From Bolinopsis microptera (taxonomy: Eukaryota; Ctenophora; Tentaculata; Lobata; Bolinopsidae): a stretch of DNA of 64,000 nucleotides. The notes under the pieces were generated by a model, which saw nothing but the letters and a program-made list of their open reading frames with translations, was not told the origin of the DNA and did not search any database. A program made the translations under genes and the position numbers. The stretch spans positions 12,817,118 to 12,881,117 of the forward strand of contig NC_087078.1 of the NCBI RefSeq assembly GCF_026151205.1. Direction: 5' to 3'. Positions 11,167 through 21,479 of the stretch are shown here, piece after piece (position 1 is the first letter of the stretch; each line of letters starts with the position of its first letter).

Positions 11167-14007
11167 ATGCGACTCATAAATAATACTCCAATCCGGATTT
11201 TACATGAACTTATTCAGTCCCGAGAAACTTTTGGAACGGCGAAATCATTTCTTGCAGCTGGAGAAAAGTTAAAAATCGCAGAACAGAAACTAAATTTCTT
11301 AAAACGATGTAAACGACGACAAGTTTTTCCAGTCTTCATTTTGAACAGTTTTTCACATCAACAGTCATTATTTCCCATCTGTCAATCTAGGAATATACAA
11401 CATCATCTGAACAGACTCAGAACAGTAGCATTAAATCAACATATTTCTTATCAGTATCAGATTATCGCAGACAGTAAACTTCATATTGCACAGTTCAAGA
11501 ACACTCTATACAATACAGTTGAACAACACGTTTTTCATAGAATTATAGCCATATCAGAAAGAAACCAGATTTCTATTAAAGAACAGTATAAGATGAACCT
11601 GCAGAACAAGTTTACTTGGCTACTCAGTAAATATTATCCACCACCGCCCCCTACTCCACCGACAGTTATTCAACCTGCAGCAGATCGCGTGACTACACTC
11701 AACTGTGATTCAGTTTCAGATAACCAGAAATCTGTTCTTGCACTTGGGCCTAATTTTGCAGTAACACCACATGTTAATCAGGAGTTCAAGGACAAAGTTT
11801 CCATGGACATTGCACAATGCGTGTTTAAGATCAGACATAAGCAAGCATTTGAACAACAACCAGTAGAACAGTCTATGGATTCAGAAGAACAGGCTAATAA
11901 TACTCCAGAACATCATGAAGAAGCAGAAGAAGCAGAAGAGCCTACCTCGAAGAAGATCAAGAGGATTTGTCCCTTCCCCACACCCTTCACCCGAACCCCT
12001 GACCCCGCTTGCCCTGAACTTGAGGATAAACTCGCATGTTTCAACCGTTTTGTCCTGAACTTAGTGAATAACCATCAGTCAAAAGACAACCTTACTCGCT
12101 CACAGAAACAAGGCTTATATTCACTAAGAACGGATAGAACTATACATGTCTCAGTTTCAGACAAGTGTGGAGAGTTCGTAGTTACCACCAAGGATATTCA
12201 TAGAACGCTGACGGAGAAACACCTAGAGGAAACTGCAGTTTACCTGCAGATACTCCCAACTAGGAAGGTACGAGGTCAGACAGTGACAGTTACGGAACCC
12301 ACCTCCATCCAGAATTCACAACTCATAAAAAGAATGACCACTCAACTGGTAGATAGCTCCAATCAATTGTGGAAGAAAGTATGGACACAGCGAGGGCTCG
12401 ATGATGATTATTTCAGACAAATCAGAGTTCCGGATCATGTTTCTCTTCCAGTCTTATATGTACTTATCAAGACTCACAAGAATTCTCCAGAATGTTTCAG
12501 AAACACCATCCCTCTGGAACAGGTGAAAGTACGACCCATTATCAGCTGTGTTGACTCACCCACAGAGAGATTGAGCTGGCTGGTGACAACCATCCTCAAA
12601 CCATTACTGAAGGAAATACCCAGTCACCTTGGTAATCTCTTTGAACATCTGGAAACTCTTCGTGCAATTCCGAAAGAACAGCTAGCTGGCAGGAGAATCT
12701 TCTCGGCGGACATTTCAGCACTTTATACCAACATAAATGTCCAAGGTTGTATTGATGACGTTATAGAACTGGCCACTGAGCACCGGGAAAAACTTGATCT
12801 CATGGGACTGAACCTGACTGATGTTCACGAGATCCTATTGCACATCCTGACTAGTTCATACTTTGTGTATAATGGGACTCTGTGGATACAGCAGGATGGC
12901 CTTTTCATGGGATTGAGACCGGGACCATTTTGCGCAGTGATCAGAGTGTACAAGTTTGAGAGAAGCTCGGTTTACACTGACTTACATTACTTGTCGGTCT
13001 ACTTATCTGACTTCTACAAGCGGTACATTGACGACGCCACCAGCACAGCTGTAACAAGAGAAGAAGCTCTAGCACTTGTTCAGAGTATCGCAGACCAGGA
13101 CCCTGACAAGAAACTCAAGTGGGAGGTAGAGTTTCCGGAGAACGACCAAGAGTTCATCCCATTCCTTAACACAGAGCTTAGAGTGGAACCTGATGGAACT
13201 GTGACGAGCCGCTTGTACCGTAAGCCACAGCAGAAAGACATCACACTTCACAAGAATTCATGTCACCCAGAATCTGTGAAGACGAACACCGTGATCAACA
13301 TGTATAAAGAAGCGGACAAGATCTCGTCAGGACCTCAGGAGAGAGAACATTCATACAGCATTTTAGACCGTCTTATGACTAGAAACGGGTATCAAACACC
13401 CAGAAATTATTCCAACAGACGTCGTAGTAGTATTAGTAATAGAAATAGGGAGGATAACAGAACAGTGCTTAAGTTAGATTTTATCTCAGACAGTATCAGT
13501 AACAGAATTAGGAATCATATTAAACAGAACAATTTACCTATTAAAGTTATATTTTCCCCAGCTAGAAAACTAAGAAATATTGTGTGTAATAACAGACCGT
13601 ATGATAAGAGAACCTGTATTATTAACTCCTGTAAAATTTGTCCTTTATTAATAACTGAAAATAAAGATTGTGAGGTGAAGAACGTTGTGTATAAGATTAC
13701 CTGTAAAATCTGTAATAATATTTATATTGGTGAGACGTGCAGGAGGGCACATGATAGGCTCGGAGAGCACCTAAGATATGCTAAATTTCCTTTAACTCCT
13801 TCTAACACTAGTCAAGCTTTTGCTATTCATTATAACAGTTTACATAGGGGGTCAGAACCCAATTTAGAATTTGAGATTTTAAAAACAGAAAGCAACACAG
13901 CTAGAAGAAAGATTGCAGAAGCAATGCTTATTTTGAAGTTCAAACCTAACATTAACAAGAGAGATGAGTTAGAAACAATCAAACGTTTTTTAGTAACAAG
14001 TACATAA
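11167..14007 (+). CDS. Penelope-like retroelement polyprotein (RT + GIY-YIG endonuclease), 946 aa
   Basis: Reverse transcriptase for target-primed copying, with its own endonuclease. The first roughly 300 residues are poorly conserved, helical and Gln-rich, with a PPPPPTPPT stretch and an acidic run before a basic SKKIKR motif. The RT follows: VRPIISCVDSP, FSADISALYTNI (first catalytic Asp), GLFMGLRPGP and the catalytic YIDD. The C-terminal part has a CxxC-rich linker (SCKICP, KITCKIC) and the GIY-YIG nuclease core (VYKIT, NIYIGET, RRAHDRLGEH). The frame is undamaged and nearly identical to the neighbouring copy, so the insertion is recent and possibly active. Confidence 0.9.
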   Translation: MRLINNTPIRILHELIQSRETFGTAKSFLAAGEKLKIAEQKLNFLKRCKRRQVFPVFILNSFSHQQSLFPICQSRNIQHHLNRLRTVALNQHISYQYQIIADSKLHIAQFKNTLYNTVEQHVFHRIIAISERNQISIKEQYKMNLQNKFTWLLSKYYPPPPPTPPTVIQPAADRVTTLNCDSVSDNQKSVLALGPNFAVTPHVNQEFKDKVSMDIAQCVFKIRHKQAFEQQPVEQSMDSEEQANNTPEHHEEAEEAEEPTSKKIKRICPFPTPFTRTPDPACPELEDKLACFNRFVLNLVNNHQSKDNLTRSQKQGLYSLRTDRTIHVSVSDKCGEFVVTTKDIHRTLTEKHLEETAVYLQILPTRKVRGQTVTVTEPTSIQNSQLIKRMTTQLVDSSNQLWKKVWTQRGLDDDYFRQIRVPDHVSLPVLYVLIKTHKNSPECFRNTIPLEQVKVRPIISCVDSPTERLSWLVTTILKPLLKEIPSHLGNLFEHLETLRAIPKEQLAGRRIFSADISALYTNINVQGCIDDVIELATEHREKLDLMGLNLTDVHEILLHILTSSYFVYNGTLWIQQDGLFMGLRPGPFCAVIRVYKFERSSVYTDLHYLSVYLSDFYKRYIDDATSTAVTREEALALVQSIADQDPDKKLKWEVEFPENDQEFIPFLNTELRVEPDGTVTSRLYRKPQQKDITLHKNSCHPESVKTNTVINMYKEADKISSGPQEREHSYSILDRLMTRNGYQTPRNYSNRRRSSISNRNREDNRTVLKLDFISDSISNRIRNHIKQNNLPIKVIFSPARKLRNIVCNNRPYDKRTCIINSCKICPLLITENKDCEVKNVVYKITCKICNNIYIGETCRRAHDRLGEHLRYAKFPLTPSNTSQAFAIHYNSLHRGSEPNLEFEILKTESNTARRKIAEAMLILKFKPNINKRDELETIKRFLVTST

Positions 14008-14642
14008 TAAACAGGGTGGAACATATTTTATACTTTACAGACAGGGGATTGTCTACACATATGTAGTGATTTTTAGTGATATTTATAGGTTTTGTTTACT
14101 TTCTGAGTACAGGGACCACATCTCACACACACACACTTCCGCCTCCTATTCAACACACTACCCTTACAACATCAATCAAACCATATTAGGCTCCCACGTT
14201 TCACACTTCTCATTGGTCAGTACGATTCCCGCCATTTCCACTCCACACTAGATACATACCTACACACTTCACATCATGCACCTGTTCACCGTTGTAGCAC
14301 TCCATGCTTCTGTATCATGTGTAGTATATTTAGTAGTAGTTTTAGGAATGTACAGTATTTACTATAAAAGTTTGTCGTCGTATAAATTAGTTTTGTTATG
14401 AATTTTGTTATGACTTTTTTGTATCGAATTTTTGGATAAAGTTGATTGATTAAAAATAAATTAATGTACACAAATTTTGCCTCAGATATATGTTTTTTAC
14501 GTTTTGAATTTTTAACACTTGTTTTTAGATCATGAATACGATGTAGTTACATTGAAACGTCGAGTAATCTCCTTTCCCTAATAAGAGCATTTTTACTTGT
14601 CGCAACAACCGGGATAAAGATAATTTTACCCAGAATACATTA

Positions 14643-14868
14643 GTAAGATTACCTGCTTGTGTTGCAGCATATGAACACTCAGAACACTTGAAGGGTTTCT
14701 CACCTGAGTGAGTTCTCATATGTCTAGTAAGTTGACCTGCTTGTCTTGCAGCATATGAACACTCAGAACACTTGCAGGGTTTATCACCTGGGTGAATTCT
14801 CATATGTACAATAAGACTACTTGCTTGTTTTGCAGCATATAAACACTCAGAACACTTGAAGGGTTTTT
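14643..14868 (-). pseudogene. Zinc-finger copy C, C-terminal fragment left of copia
   Basis: Encodes about three canonical fingers (CSECLYAAKQA, CSECSYAARQA, CSECSYAATQA) and then runs into Penelope sequence at 14642, so the C-terminal end of the gene is lost. The break at 14868 falls within a GEKPF linker and continues at 19917. Confidence 0.85.
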
Positions 14869-15033
14869 TGTGAATTGCTATATATTTGGTTTATATATTT
14901 ATGATAGTCGATATAATATATACTAATTCTGTTCTATTTCAGAATGTACCACAAACATGTTGTCTGTGGGGTTTGATAATTACTTGTAACAACTGGTGTG
15001 TTTCATTGCATAGTGATCCATTTAAAGTTAACA
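14869..15033 (+). repeat. 5' LTR of copia element
   Basis: 165 bp, TG...CA ends, matching 19752-19916. It includes a TATATAATATATA segment that could act as the promoter TATA region. Confidence 0.95.
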
Positions 15034-15034
15034 A

Positions 15035-17962
15035 GTGGTAGCAGAGAAGGACGCAATGGCACCCCCAGAGACAGTTAGAGTAACTAGTAATTACAAAGCC
15101 CCACCGGCATACAGTGAGGATCAGGACTACTGCAATTGGAAGTTAGACCTGCAGCTGTGGCAAGAGTTCACGGGTTTAGAGAAAAAGAGACAAGGAACTG
15201 CGTTGCTCTTAGAATTGAAACAAGGGAAGATAAAGGATACAGTACGATCATTGGGGAAAGATGTCCTAATTGCAGAGGATGCAATAGCGAAGATTTTAAG
15301 TCATCTTGACAAAATATATTTAGAGGACTCAGCTCAAACCTGTTACCGAGTTTACGGTAAGTTTGAAAAATATGTGAGACCAGAAGGGTTGTCTCTACAG
15401 AGTTACATATCTGAGTTTGAGAAGTTGCTAGCGGATCTCAGGAGACACAAAATCACTCTTCCTGAAGCAGTCCTGGCCTACAGATTCCTTAACAGCGCTA
15501 ACCTTCCGTCAGAAAAATATGATCTCGCTTTGGCAACTGTAAAGGATCTTACTTATAAAGATATGTGTGAAACGATCGGAAAAATCTTCTCCGTCCAATC
15601 GAACCTTTTCACACCGCCTGCGTCAATATCAGTGAAGGTGGAACATGAGGAATGTAACTATACATACAACTCAACCCCAAGAGGTGGACGAGGAAACTAC
15701 AGAAGGATGTCAAGAGGACGTGGGAATCATCATCATCCGTATAATCGACAAAAGAGTGCATATACTGGATGCTATGCTTGTGGCGATAAAAACCATATTG
15801 CAAGATGGTGCACAAGCAAGAACAGAGCTTCTTCAAGTTCAACAGATAATGCACAGTATTTCGCACAAGATATAGATGGTGCTGAGAATGTTACGGCCAT
15901 GGAAGCAGAGGGTGCATTCTTAACATTCATGGTGGTGTCTGAATCTGAAGATGTTGTTGAGATTCCTGAAGAGTGCCTGATGAGTGATACGAACCTTGGT
16001 TCTCTTGTATATGAGTCATTAGCATGTGCAGTTATTGATTCCGGATGTACAAAGACAGTTGTTGGTAGGAACTGGGTGAATCACTACAGAGAAACTCTGG
16101 AAGAAAAACAACTGAAAATGATGGTTAGTGAACCTTGCTCGACGCCTTTTAGATTTGGGGATGGACTCGAAGTCATTTCCACAGAAAAGACTATCATCCC
16201 TGGGCGAATAGGAAAGACAGATGTTCGGATAGAAGCAAACATTGTTGAGAAAGAACTGCCGTTGCTTCTCAGTAAATCATCGTTAAAGAGAGCTGGTGCT
16301 GTGTTGGATTTCACAAATGATACAATGAGATTCAGTGGAGATTGTGTTGATTTGTTTGAAACTAAATCAAAGCACTATTGCGTTCCTCTTTGTAATAAAA
16401 GACGCATGACCATTGGGCCGCCAGATCGAAAGACCCCACATCTGGTGATGACAATCAGCGAAGAAGGTTTGTTTGGTACTGACGAAAAGGAGATAAGGAG
16501 GAAAGTGGAAAAAATCCACAAACAATTCTCACACCCTCCTAGTGATAAACTGAAAACATTGCTGAAAACTGCAGGATTTAAGAGACCAGAATACATGAAA
16601 GCAATTGATGAGGTATCCAGCAGTTGTAAAATATGTCTGATGTACAAGAAACCCAAGTCAAGACCAGTGGTGGGTCTCCCAAGAGGAAAGGTGTTCAACG
16701 AATGTGTTGCAATGGACCTTAAGAATGTTCCTGGCACTCCTAATGTGTATATCTTGCATATGATTGATTCGGTGACAAGATATTCAGCAGCTAGAATAAT
16801 CTACAATAAGAAGAAAGAGACAATCATCCAAGGAATTTGCTCTGGATGGATATCCATCTTTGGAAATCCAAAGAAATTCATGGCTGATAATGGTGGAGAG
16901 TTCGCCAATGAGGAGTTTACTGAGATGTGTCAAAGATTCAATGTGGATGTGCAAAATTCAGCTGCCGAGAGCCCTTGGAGCAATGGGATTGTAGAACGTC
17001 ATCATAAGATGCTGACAGAGATGATGGTAAAAACGAAGGAAGATTCAAAATGCAACTGGGAAGTTGCATTGTGTTGGGCACTAAGTGCGAAAAACTCCAT
17101 GCAGATGTTTGGTGGGTTTTCTGCAAATCAGTTGACAATGGGCCGTAACCCTTCACTTCCGAATGTCATCGATGATAGACTGCCAGCTTTAGAAGAAACA
17201 ACGGTGAGTAAAACCGTGGCTGATAATGTTAATGCAATGCACAGTGCAAGGCAAGCATTTGCAAAGTGTGAAAGTAGCAACAAGATACGTAGAGCTCTGC
17301 AAAGCCAAGTTCGGACAAGCAATGATGAGTATTATAGCAACGGTGAAAAGGTGATGTACAAGAGAAAAGGATCTGCAAAATGGAGTGGGCCAGGTGTTAT
17401 ACTGGGGAGAGACATTACTCATTTGTATATTTTAAAGCATGGAAATCAGTATTATAAGTGCAGTGCATGTCATCTAACCAGGGATACAACAACAGGATAT
17501 CCCATTACCTCAGAGTCAGTTGTTGGGCAACCTAACCCGAGTATTGTATCAAGTTCACCAAAATCTCTATTAGAGACGCAGAGAAATTTCCTAGAGGATC
17601 AACCATCTTGCTCTAGGGAAACAGCAGTTTCTGTACCGGAAACAGAAACACTGCCTCAAAGTGAGACAACAGCAACAATCAGACCTCAGCACAAATCAGG
17701 ACTTCCTAAAGCAAGAAGTCACGTGGAGTTTCTTCCAAAGTATCCAGAGGAGGATGGTGGGATCTGGCATAAAGCTTATATCCATAGCCGTGCGGGAAAA
17801 TCAACTGGCAGTTACAAAAACTGTGTAAATATTCAACTTGATGGTGAGGAGAGCATCCAATGTGTGGATTGGTATGAGCTTGCTGTGAATTGGAGAGATG
17901 ACCTGTCACCAGAAACAGAAGAAGAGGTGTTGCTGTCCAGTGTGAGTATGTATGACCATTGA
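15035..17962 (+). CDS. Copia Gag-protease-integrase, 975 aa (frame ends before RT)
   Basis: Order along the protein: Gag capsid-like helical region; an RG-rich stretch; zinc knuckle CYACGDKNHIARWC near residue 245; aspartic protease DSGCTKTVVG near 334; integrase HHCC domain (HKQFSH...CKICLMYKK); and the integrase catalytic triad (MDLKN near 559, ADNGGEF near 616, ESPWSNGIVERHH near 647-655). The start near 15035-15056, directly after the primer-binding site, fits this family. The RT lies in another frame that overlaps the end by 11 nt. Copia elements usually have one frame, so this is either a frameshift mutation or programmed frameshifting. Confidence 0.92.
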   Translation: MVAEKDAMAPPETVRVTSNYKAPPAYSEDQDYCNWKLDLQLWQEFTGLEKKRQGTALLLELKQGKIKDTVRSLGKDVLIAEDAIAKILSHLDKIYLEDSAQTCYRVYGKFEKYVRPEGLSLQSYISEFEKLLADLRRHKITLPEAVLAYRFLNSANLPSEKYDLALATVKDLTYKDMCETIGKIFSVQSNLFTPPASISVKVEHEECNYTYNSTPRGGRGNYRRMSRGRGNHHHPYNRQKSAYTGCYACGDKNHIARWCTSKNRASSSSTDNAQYFAQDIDGAENVTAMEAEGAFLTFMVVSESEDVVEIPEECLMSDTNLGSLVYESLACAVIDSGCTKTVVGRNWVNHYRETLEEKQLKMMVSEPCSTPFRFGDGLEVISTEKTIIPGRIGKTDVRIEANIVEKELPLLLSKSSLKRAGAVLDFTNDTMRFSGDCVDLFETKSKHYCVPLCNKRRMTIGPPDRKTPHLVMTISEEGLFGTDEKEIRRKVEKIHKQFSHPPSDKLKTLLKTAGFKRPEYMKAIDEVSSSCKICLMYKKPKSRPVVGLPRGKVFNECVAMDLKNVPGTPNVYILHMIDSVTRYSAARIIYNKKKETIIQGICSGWISIFGNPKKFMADNGGEFANEEFTEMCQRFNVDVQNSAAESPWSNGIVERHHKMLTEMMVKTKEDSKCNWEVALCWALSAKNSMQMFGGFSANQLTMGRNPSLPNVIDDRLPALEETTVSKTVADNVNAMHSARQAFAKCESSNKIRRALQSQVRTSNDEYYSNGEKVMYKRKGSAKWSGPGVILGRDITHLYILKHGNQYYKCSACHLTRDTTTGYPITSESVVGQPNPSIVSSSPKSLLETQRNFLEDQPSCSRETAVSVPETETLPQSETTATIRPQHKSGLPKARSHVEFLPKYPEEDGGIWHKAYIHSRAGKSTGSYKNCVNIQLDGEESIQCVDWYELAVNWRDDLSPETEEEVLLSSVSMYDH

Positions 17963-19433
17963 CCAAGCAGTTGTAGATGCCAAGCTAGCAGAGCTTGAGA
18001 AGTTCAAAGTAAACAAGGTTTACGTGGAAGTTGATGCAAACGAACAGTCCAATGTTGGTGTTCGTTGGGTAATTACAAAGAAAGCAGAAGGTTCTGTTAA
18101 AGCTCGTTTAGTGGCACTTGGTTATCAAGAAAATAGTAGCAACATACGAAAGGACTCCCCAACATGTAACAGGGACTCTATAAGACTGCTCCTTACAATA
18201 GTTGCAACAGAAAGTTGGAAGTTACAACACATCGATGTTCAGGCTGCCTTCTTGCAAGGCAAGAAGATTTCAAGAGATGTCTTCATTATTCCTCCGAAGG
18301 AAGCTGAAACGAGGAAAATCTGGAAACTGAACAAATGTATTTACGGGTTAGTAGACGGACCTAGAATGTGGTATGTTGAGCTTCGTGATACTCTAGTGAA
18401 GTTAAATGTTGTGGTATCGTCATATGATGAGTCATTCATGTTCTGGTATGATGAAGGAAAACTCGAGGGTATCATTGCTGTGCATGTTGACGATCTGATG
18501 TTCAGTGGAAGCAAGAAGTTTGAAAGGGAAGTTATTGGGGAACTGAAGAAGAAGTTTCGTCTAAGTACGGAGGTCGAAGTTGAATTTGCTTATACTGGTC
18601 TTGATGTAAAGCAAACACAATCTGGAATTCTGGTATCACAACTGGGGTATGCAGACCAGATTTCAAGAATAGAGATCGACCCGACCCGAGTGAATCGAAA
18701 TACGCTCCCAATCAACGAGAAAGAAAAGCAACAACTGAGAACTGTGTGCGGACAGTTGTTGTGGGTATCAACACAGACACGGCCAGATGTAGCTTATGCT
18801 ACATGTTTTGCTAGTAATTCTGTGACTGAAGGGACCATCGCAGATTTGAAAATGGTAAACAAAACAGTAAAGTTCTTAGAAAAGAATCCTCTAACACTCA
18901 GGTTTAAGAAACTACTGTTGCCTGAGTCAGTCTTAGTGGTTTTCTGTGATGCATCGTATGGAAACTTGAAGGATGGTAGCTCTCAGGGAGGCTTCATAAT
19001 TTTCCTTGTTTCGCTTACAGGAAAATCTTGCCCCATTACATGGCAGAGTAGAAAAATCCGGAGAGTATGTAAAAGTACTTAAGCAGCGGAGAGTTGGGCA
19101 ATGATCGAAGCAGTGGAAACATGTGAGTTGATCCAAGCTCAGCTGAGTGAGATCATGTTATCTGGAAAACTTGATGTCATTGTAATGACTGATTGCAAGT
19201 CTCTACATGATGCTATCCAAACCTCGAAAAATGTTGATGACAAGGGATTGAGGATACCAATAGCTTGCCTGAGACAGCGAGTGAACAATAGTGAAATGAC
19301 AGTTCGTTGGATTTCAACAAAGAAACAGCTTGCAGATTGTTTGACTAAAGCTGGAGCTCCAACTTCACTGCTACGGGAGGTATTGTCGTCAGGAGAATTT
19401 GACAATGAACTGTTTAGAATTGTATTCCAATAA
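17952..19433 (+). pseudogene. Copia RT-RNase H, one in-frame stop
   Basis: Frame 17952-19082 carries the RT (QHIDVQAAFLQGK, AVHVDDLMFSGS with the catalytic VDD) and the start of RNase H (FCDASYGNLKDGSSQGG, WQSRKIRRVCKST). The normal Leu codon of the ST-L-AAE motif is TAA at 19080-19082. The same frame resumes and runs to 19433 with the rest of RNase H (MTDCKSLHDAI, RQRVNN, WISTKKQLADCLTK). With the frame break near 17955, this copy needs two suppressions to make full Pol, so it is probably non-autonomous despite nearly identical LTRs. Confidence 0.9.
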
Positions 19434-19510
19434 TAAACATTGTATTCAAAGTTTTTAATATTGTGTGTGAAGGATTTTAATAATCTTAATAATTTGAAAC
19501 TTAAAGAAGT

Positions 19511-19606
19511 TAAAAGAGTGAATATATTGGTATTTGTGATTTATATAATGTGCTCGTTTAAAAGAGTGAATATATTGGTATTTGTGATTTATATAATGTG
19601 CTCGTT
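19511..19606. repeat. 48-bp direct duplication in the copia 3' region
   Basis: The segment starting AAAAGAGTGAATATATTGG occurs twice back to back, between the Pol end and the polypurine tract. Confidence 0.9.
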
Positions 19607-19751
19607 TAAAACGATTTTCTATTACATGTTGTGCATGTATCCACAAAGAGGGAAGTTATATTTAGAAAGATTATAGTCTTTCTTGTGACACCTTTATTTT
19701 ATATTTAATATTTTAAATCTTTCAAAGCCTTTTTAAGAAAGAACGGGAGAT

Positions 19752-19916
19752 TGTGAATTGCTATATATTTGGTTTATATATTTATGATAGTCGATATAAT
19801 ATATACTAATTGTGTTCTATTTCAGAATGTACCACAAACATGTTGTCTGTGGGGTTTGATAATTACTTGTAACAACTGGTGTGTTTCATTGCATAGTGAT
19901 CCATTTAAAGTTAACA
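19752..19916 (+). repeat. 3' LTR of copia element
   Basis: 165-bp partner of 14869-15033. It is followed by the TTTTT target duplicate and then by zinc-finger linker sequence (CACCTGAGTGAG on the plus strand). Confidence 0.95.
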
Positions 19917-20635
19917 TTTTTCACCTGAGTGAGTTTTCGTATGTTTAGTAAGATTACTTGCTCGTTTTGCAGCGTATGAACACTCAGAACACTTGAAGGG
20001 TTTCTCACCTGAGTGAGTTCTCATATGTCTAGTAAGATCACCTGCTCGTCTTGCAGCAAATGAACACTCAGAACATTTGAAGGGTTTCTCACCTGAGTGA
20101 ATTCTCATGTGTACAGTAAGATCACCTGCTCGTCTTGCAGCAAATGAACACTCAGAACACTTGAAGGGTTTCTCTAGAGTGAGTTCTCATATGTACAGAA
20201 AGATAACTCGAATATGCTGCACTGAATGTACACTGTGAACACCTAAATGGTCTCACATGCAGACTATTACTAGGAGACAGAACTAATGTCCTCTGAGGAT
20301 CTGTTCCAGTCAAGTTATCTGAATTATCAAAGTAGTCAGGTACTTCTGGGCTGCTATGGTTATGATGCTGTTTTACATGTTCTATTAACTGAGTGTCTGA
20401 GTAAACATGATCAGCACAAACTGGACAGATAAAAACAAATGGCTTATCTGATTCAGATGTAAGTTCTTGTTTTATTGAACAATTAGATATTGCTTAGCTT
20501 ATGTTCTTTGATGTGCTCAACAAAGTAGTCTTCTGAAAAGTAATGTGCTCCACACATTGGGCAGAGGAAACCGTTTGACTTTTCTGGGTTCTCCACTTGC
20601 TCTGATTTGATCTCTTGTTTACAGTCTTTAGACAT
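19917..20635 (-). pseudogene. C2H2 zinc-finger copy C, N-terminal part right of copia
   Basis: The ATG at 20635 starts the family N-terminus. The frame breaks after the first atypical finger (HIKEH) near 20497, where AAGCTAAGC replaces the AAAGCTAAAGCA of copy D. A deletion near 20172-20177 damages another linker (TTTCTCTAGAGTGAG). Finger coding resumes to 19922, where the copia element sits. With frameshift, linker deletion, copia insertion and a C-terminus lost to the Penelope insertion, this copy is dead. Confidence 0.88.
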
Positions 20636-21479
20636 TCTGAGGTATTGAAATATAAGAGATATATAAAGTACATTTATTTTAAATTTGATCGTGGAGGAAT
20701 TTGGCATTGATAACGTGCCTTATCCATTATCCAATGAAAATCACAAATATTTGCCGAGTTAAACCAAAAGATAAACTTAGTTTATCCTTAAATGAACATC
20801 ACTGATTTTTGATTGGTTGAGGAACACCAATCGGAAACAGTACTTGACATTAAAGCTTCAAAGTATTTCATTGCAATCAATTTTAAACTATAACATCACT
20901 ACCAGAAAATGTAGACTTTAGGGCTAAAAGATATCAAAATAGAGTAGTTCATTTGTCTGACATTTTTATCGGTGACATGCTTCAGTCTGACTAGAAGAAC
21001 AGTGATAACACAATACATTCACTAAAAGAAAAATCATTAATGATAGCGATAGTGCTTGAGAAGGTAATGACATGCAACATATATAATATTTGTATTATAT
21101 CTTCATCGTTTTTCACTAATTTAAATCACAATGAATTATCTAAAAAAATGCACATTATTTCCGGTTCGAATATTCCCATTTCATAATTTACCCATTGATC
21201 CTTATTCAAAGTTGTCCAGTCTCCAGATAATAAAAGTGGAATCGAAGTATGTTACTAATGACGCTTGGTGTAGGTTGCAAAGTTGACAAGAGTAGTTATT
21301 TGATGGTTGTCGAAGATATCGTTGACAGGGAGGTAATAATCCTGAAAATATTGCCCTCTAAGTTGAGCAATAGTGGGAACGAGAACACTGTCTTGGAAAA
21401 TACGAGACGGTCTTTTCTTCGTGGTCACATATCGGACATGCACTGGTGTTAGATTTGCAGATGGTAAGAAGGCGTTTGT
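20636..21479. other. Zinc-finger cluster spacer (5' flank of copy C)
   Basis: Same spacer as 6303-7070 and 22314-23076, with CCAAT motifs and a TATA-like leader for copy C. The plus-strand open frame seen in other copies is broken here at about 21373 by changes around GTGGGAACGAGAAC. Confidence 0.55.

Larger units (their letters stand above)
8751..14642 (+). mobile_element. Penelope-like element: 5'-truncated copy plus full copy head to tail
   Basis: A full unit of 3481 bp (11162-14642) is preceded directly by a 5'-truncated unit (8751-11161). They match base for base at offset 3481, with one difference noticed (G at 10650, A at 14131). A partial copy upstream of a full one is the classic Penelope arrangement, in which the upstream copy can supply promoter sequence. 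The full copy's ATG lies only about 5 nt after the junction. The left flank is zinc-finger spacer and the right flank is inside a finger array, so about 0.6 kb of target was lost. Confidence 0.9.
14869..19916 (+). mobile_element. Ty1/copia LTR retrotransposon with 165-bp LTRs
   Basis: 5' LTR 14869-15033 and 3' LTR 19752-19916 begin TGTGAATTGC and end TTAACA. They differ by a single noticed base (C/G in ACTAATTsTGTT). The target duplication TTTTT is at 14864-14868 and 19917-19921. The primer-binding site TGGTAGCAGAG at 15036 fits initiator tRNA-Met. A purine tract (AAGAAAGAACGGGAGA) precedes the 3' LTR. The gene order Gag, protease, integrase, RT, RNase H is that of copia. The insertion splits zinc-finger copy C. 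Confidence 0.96.
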
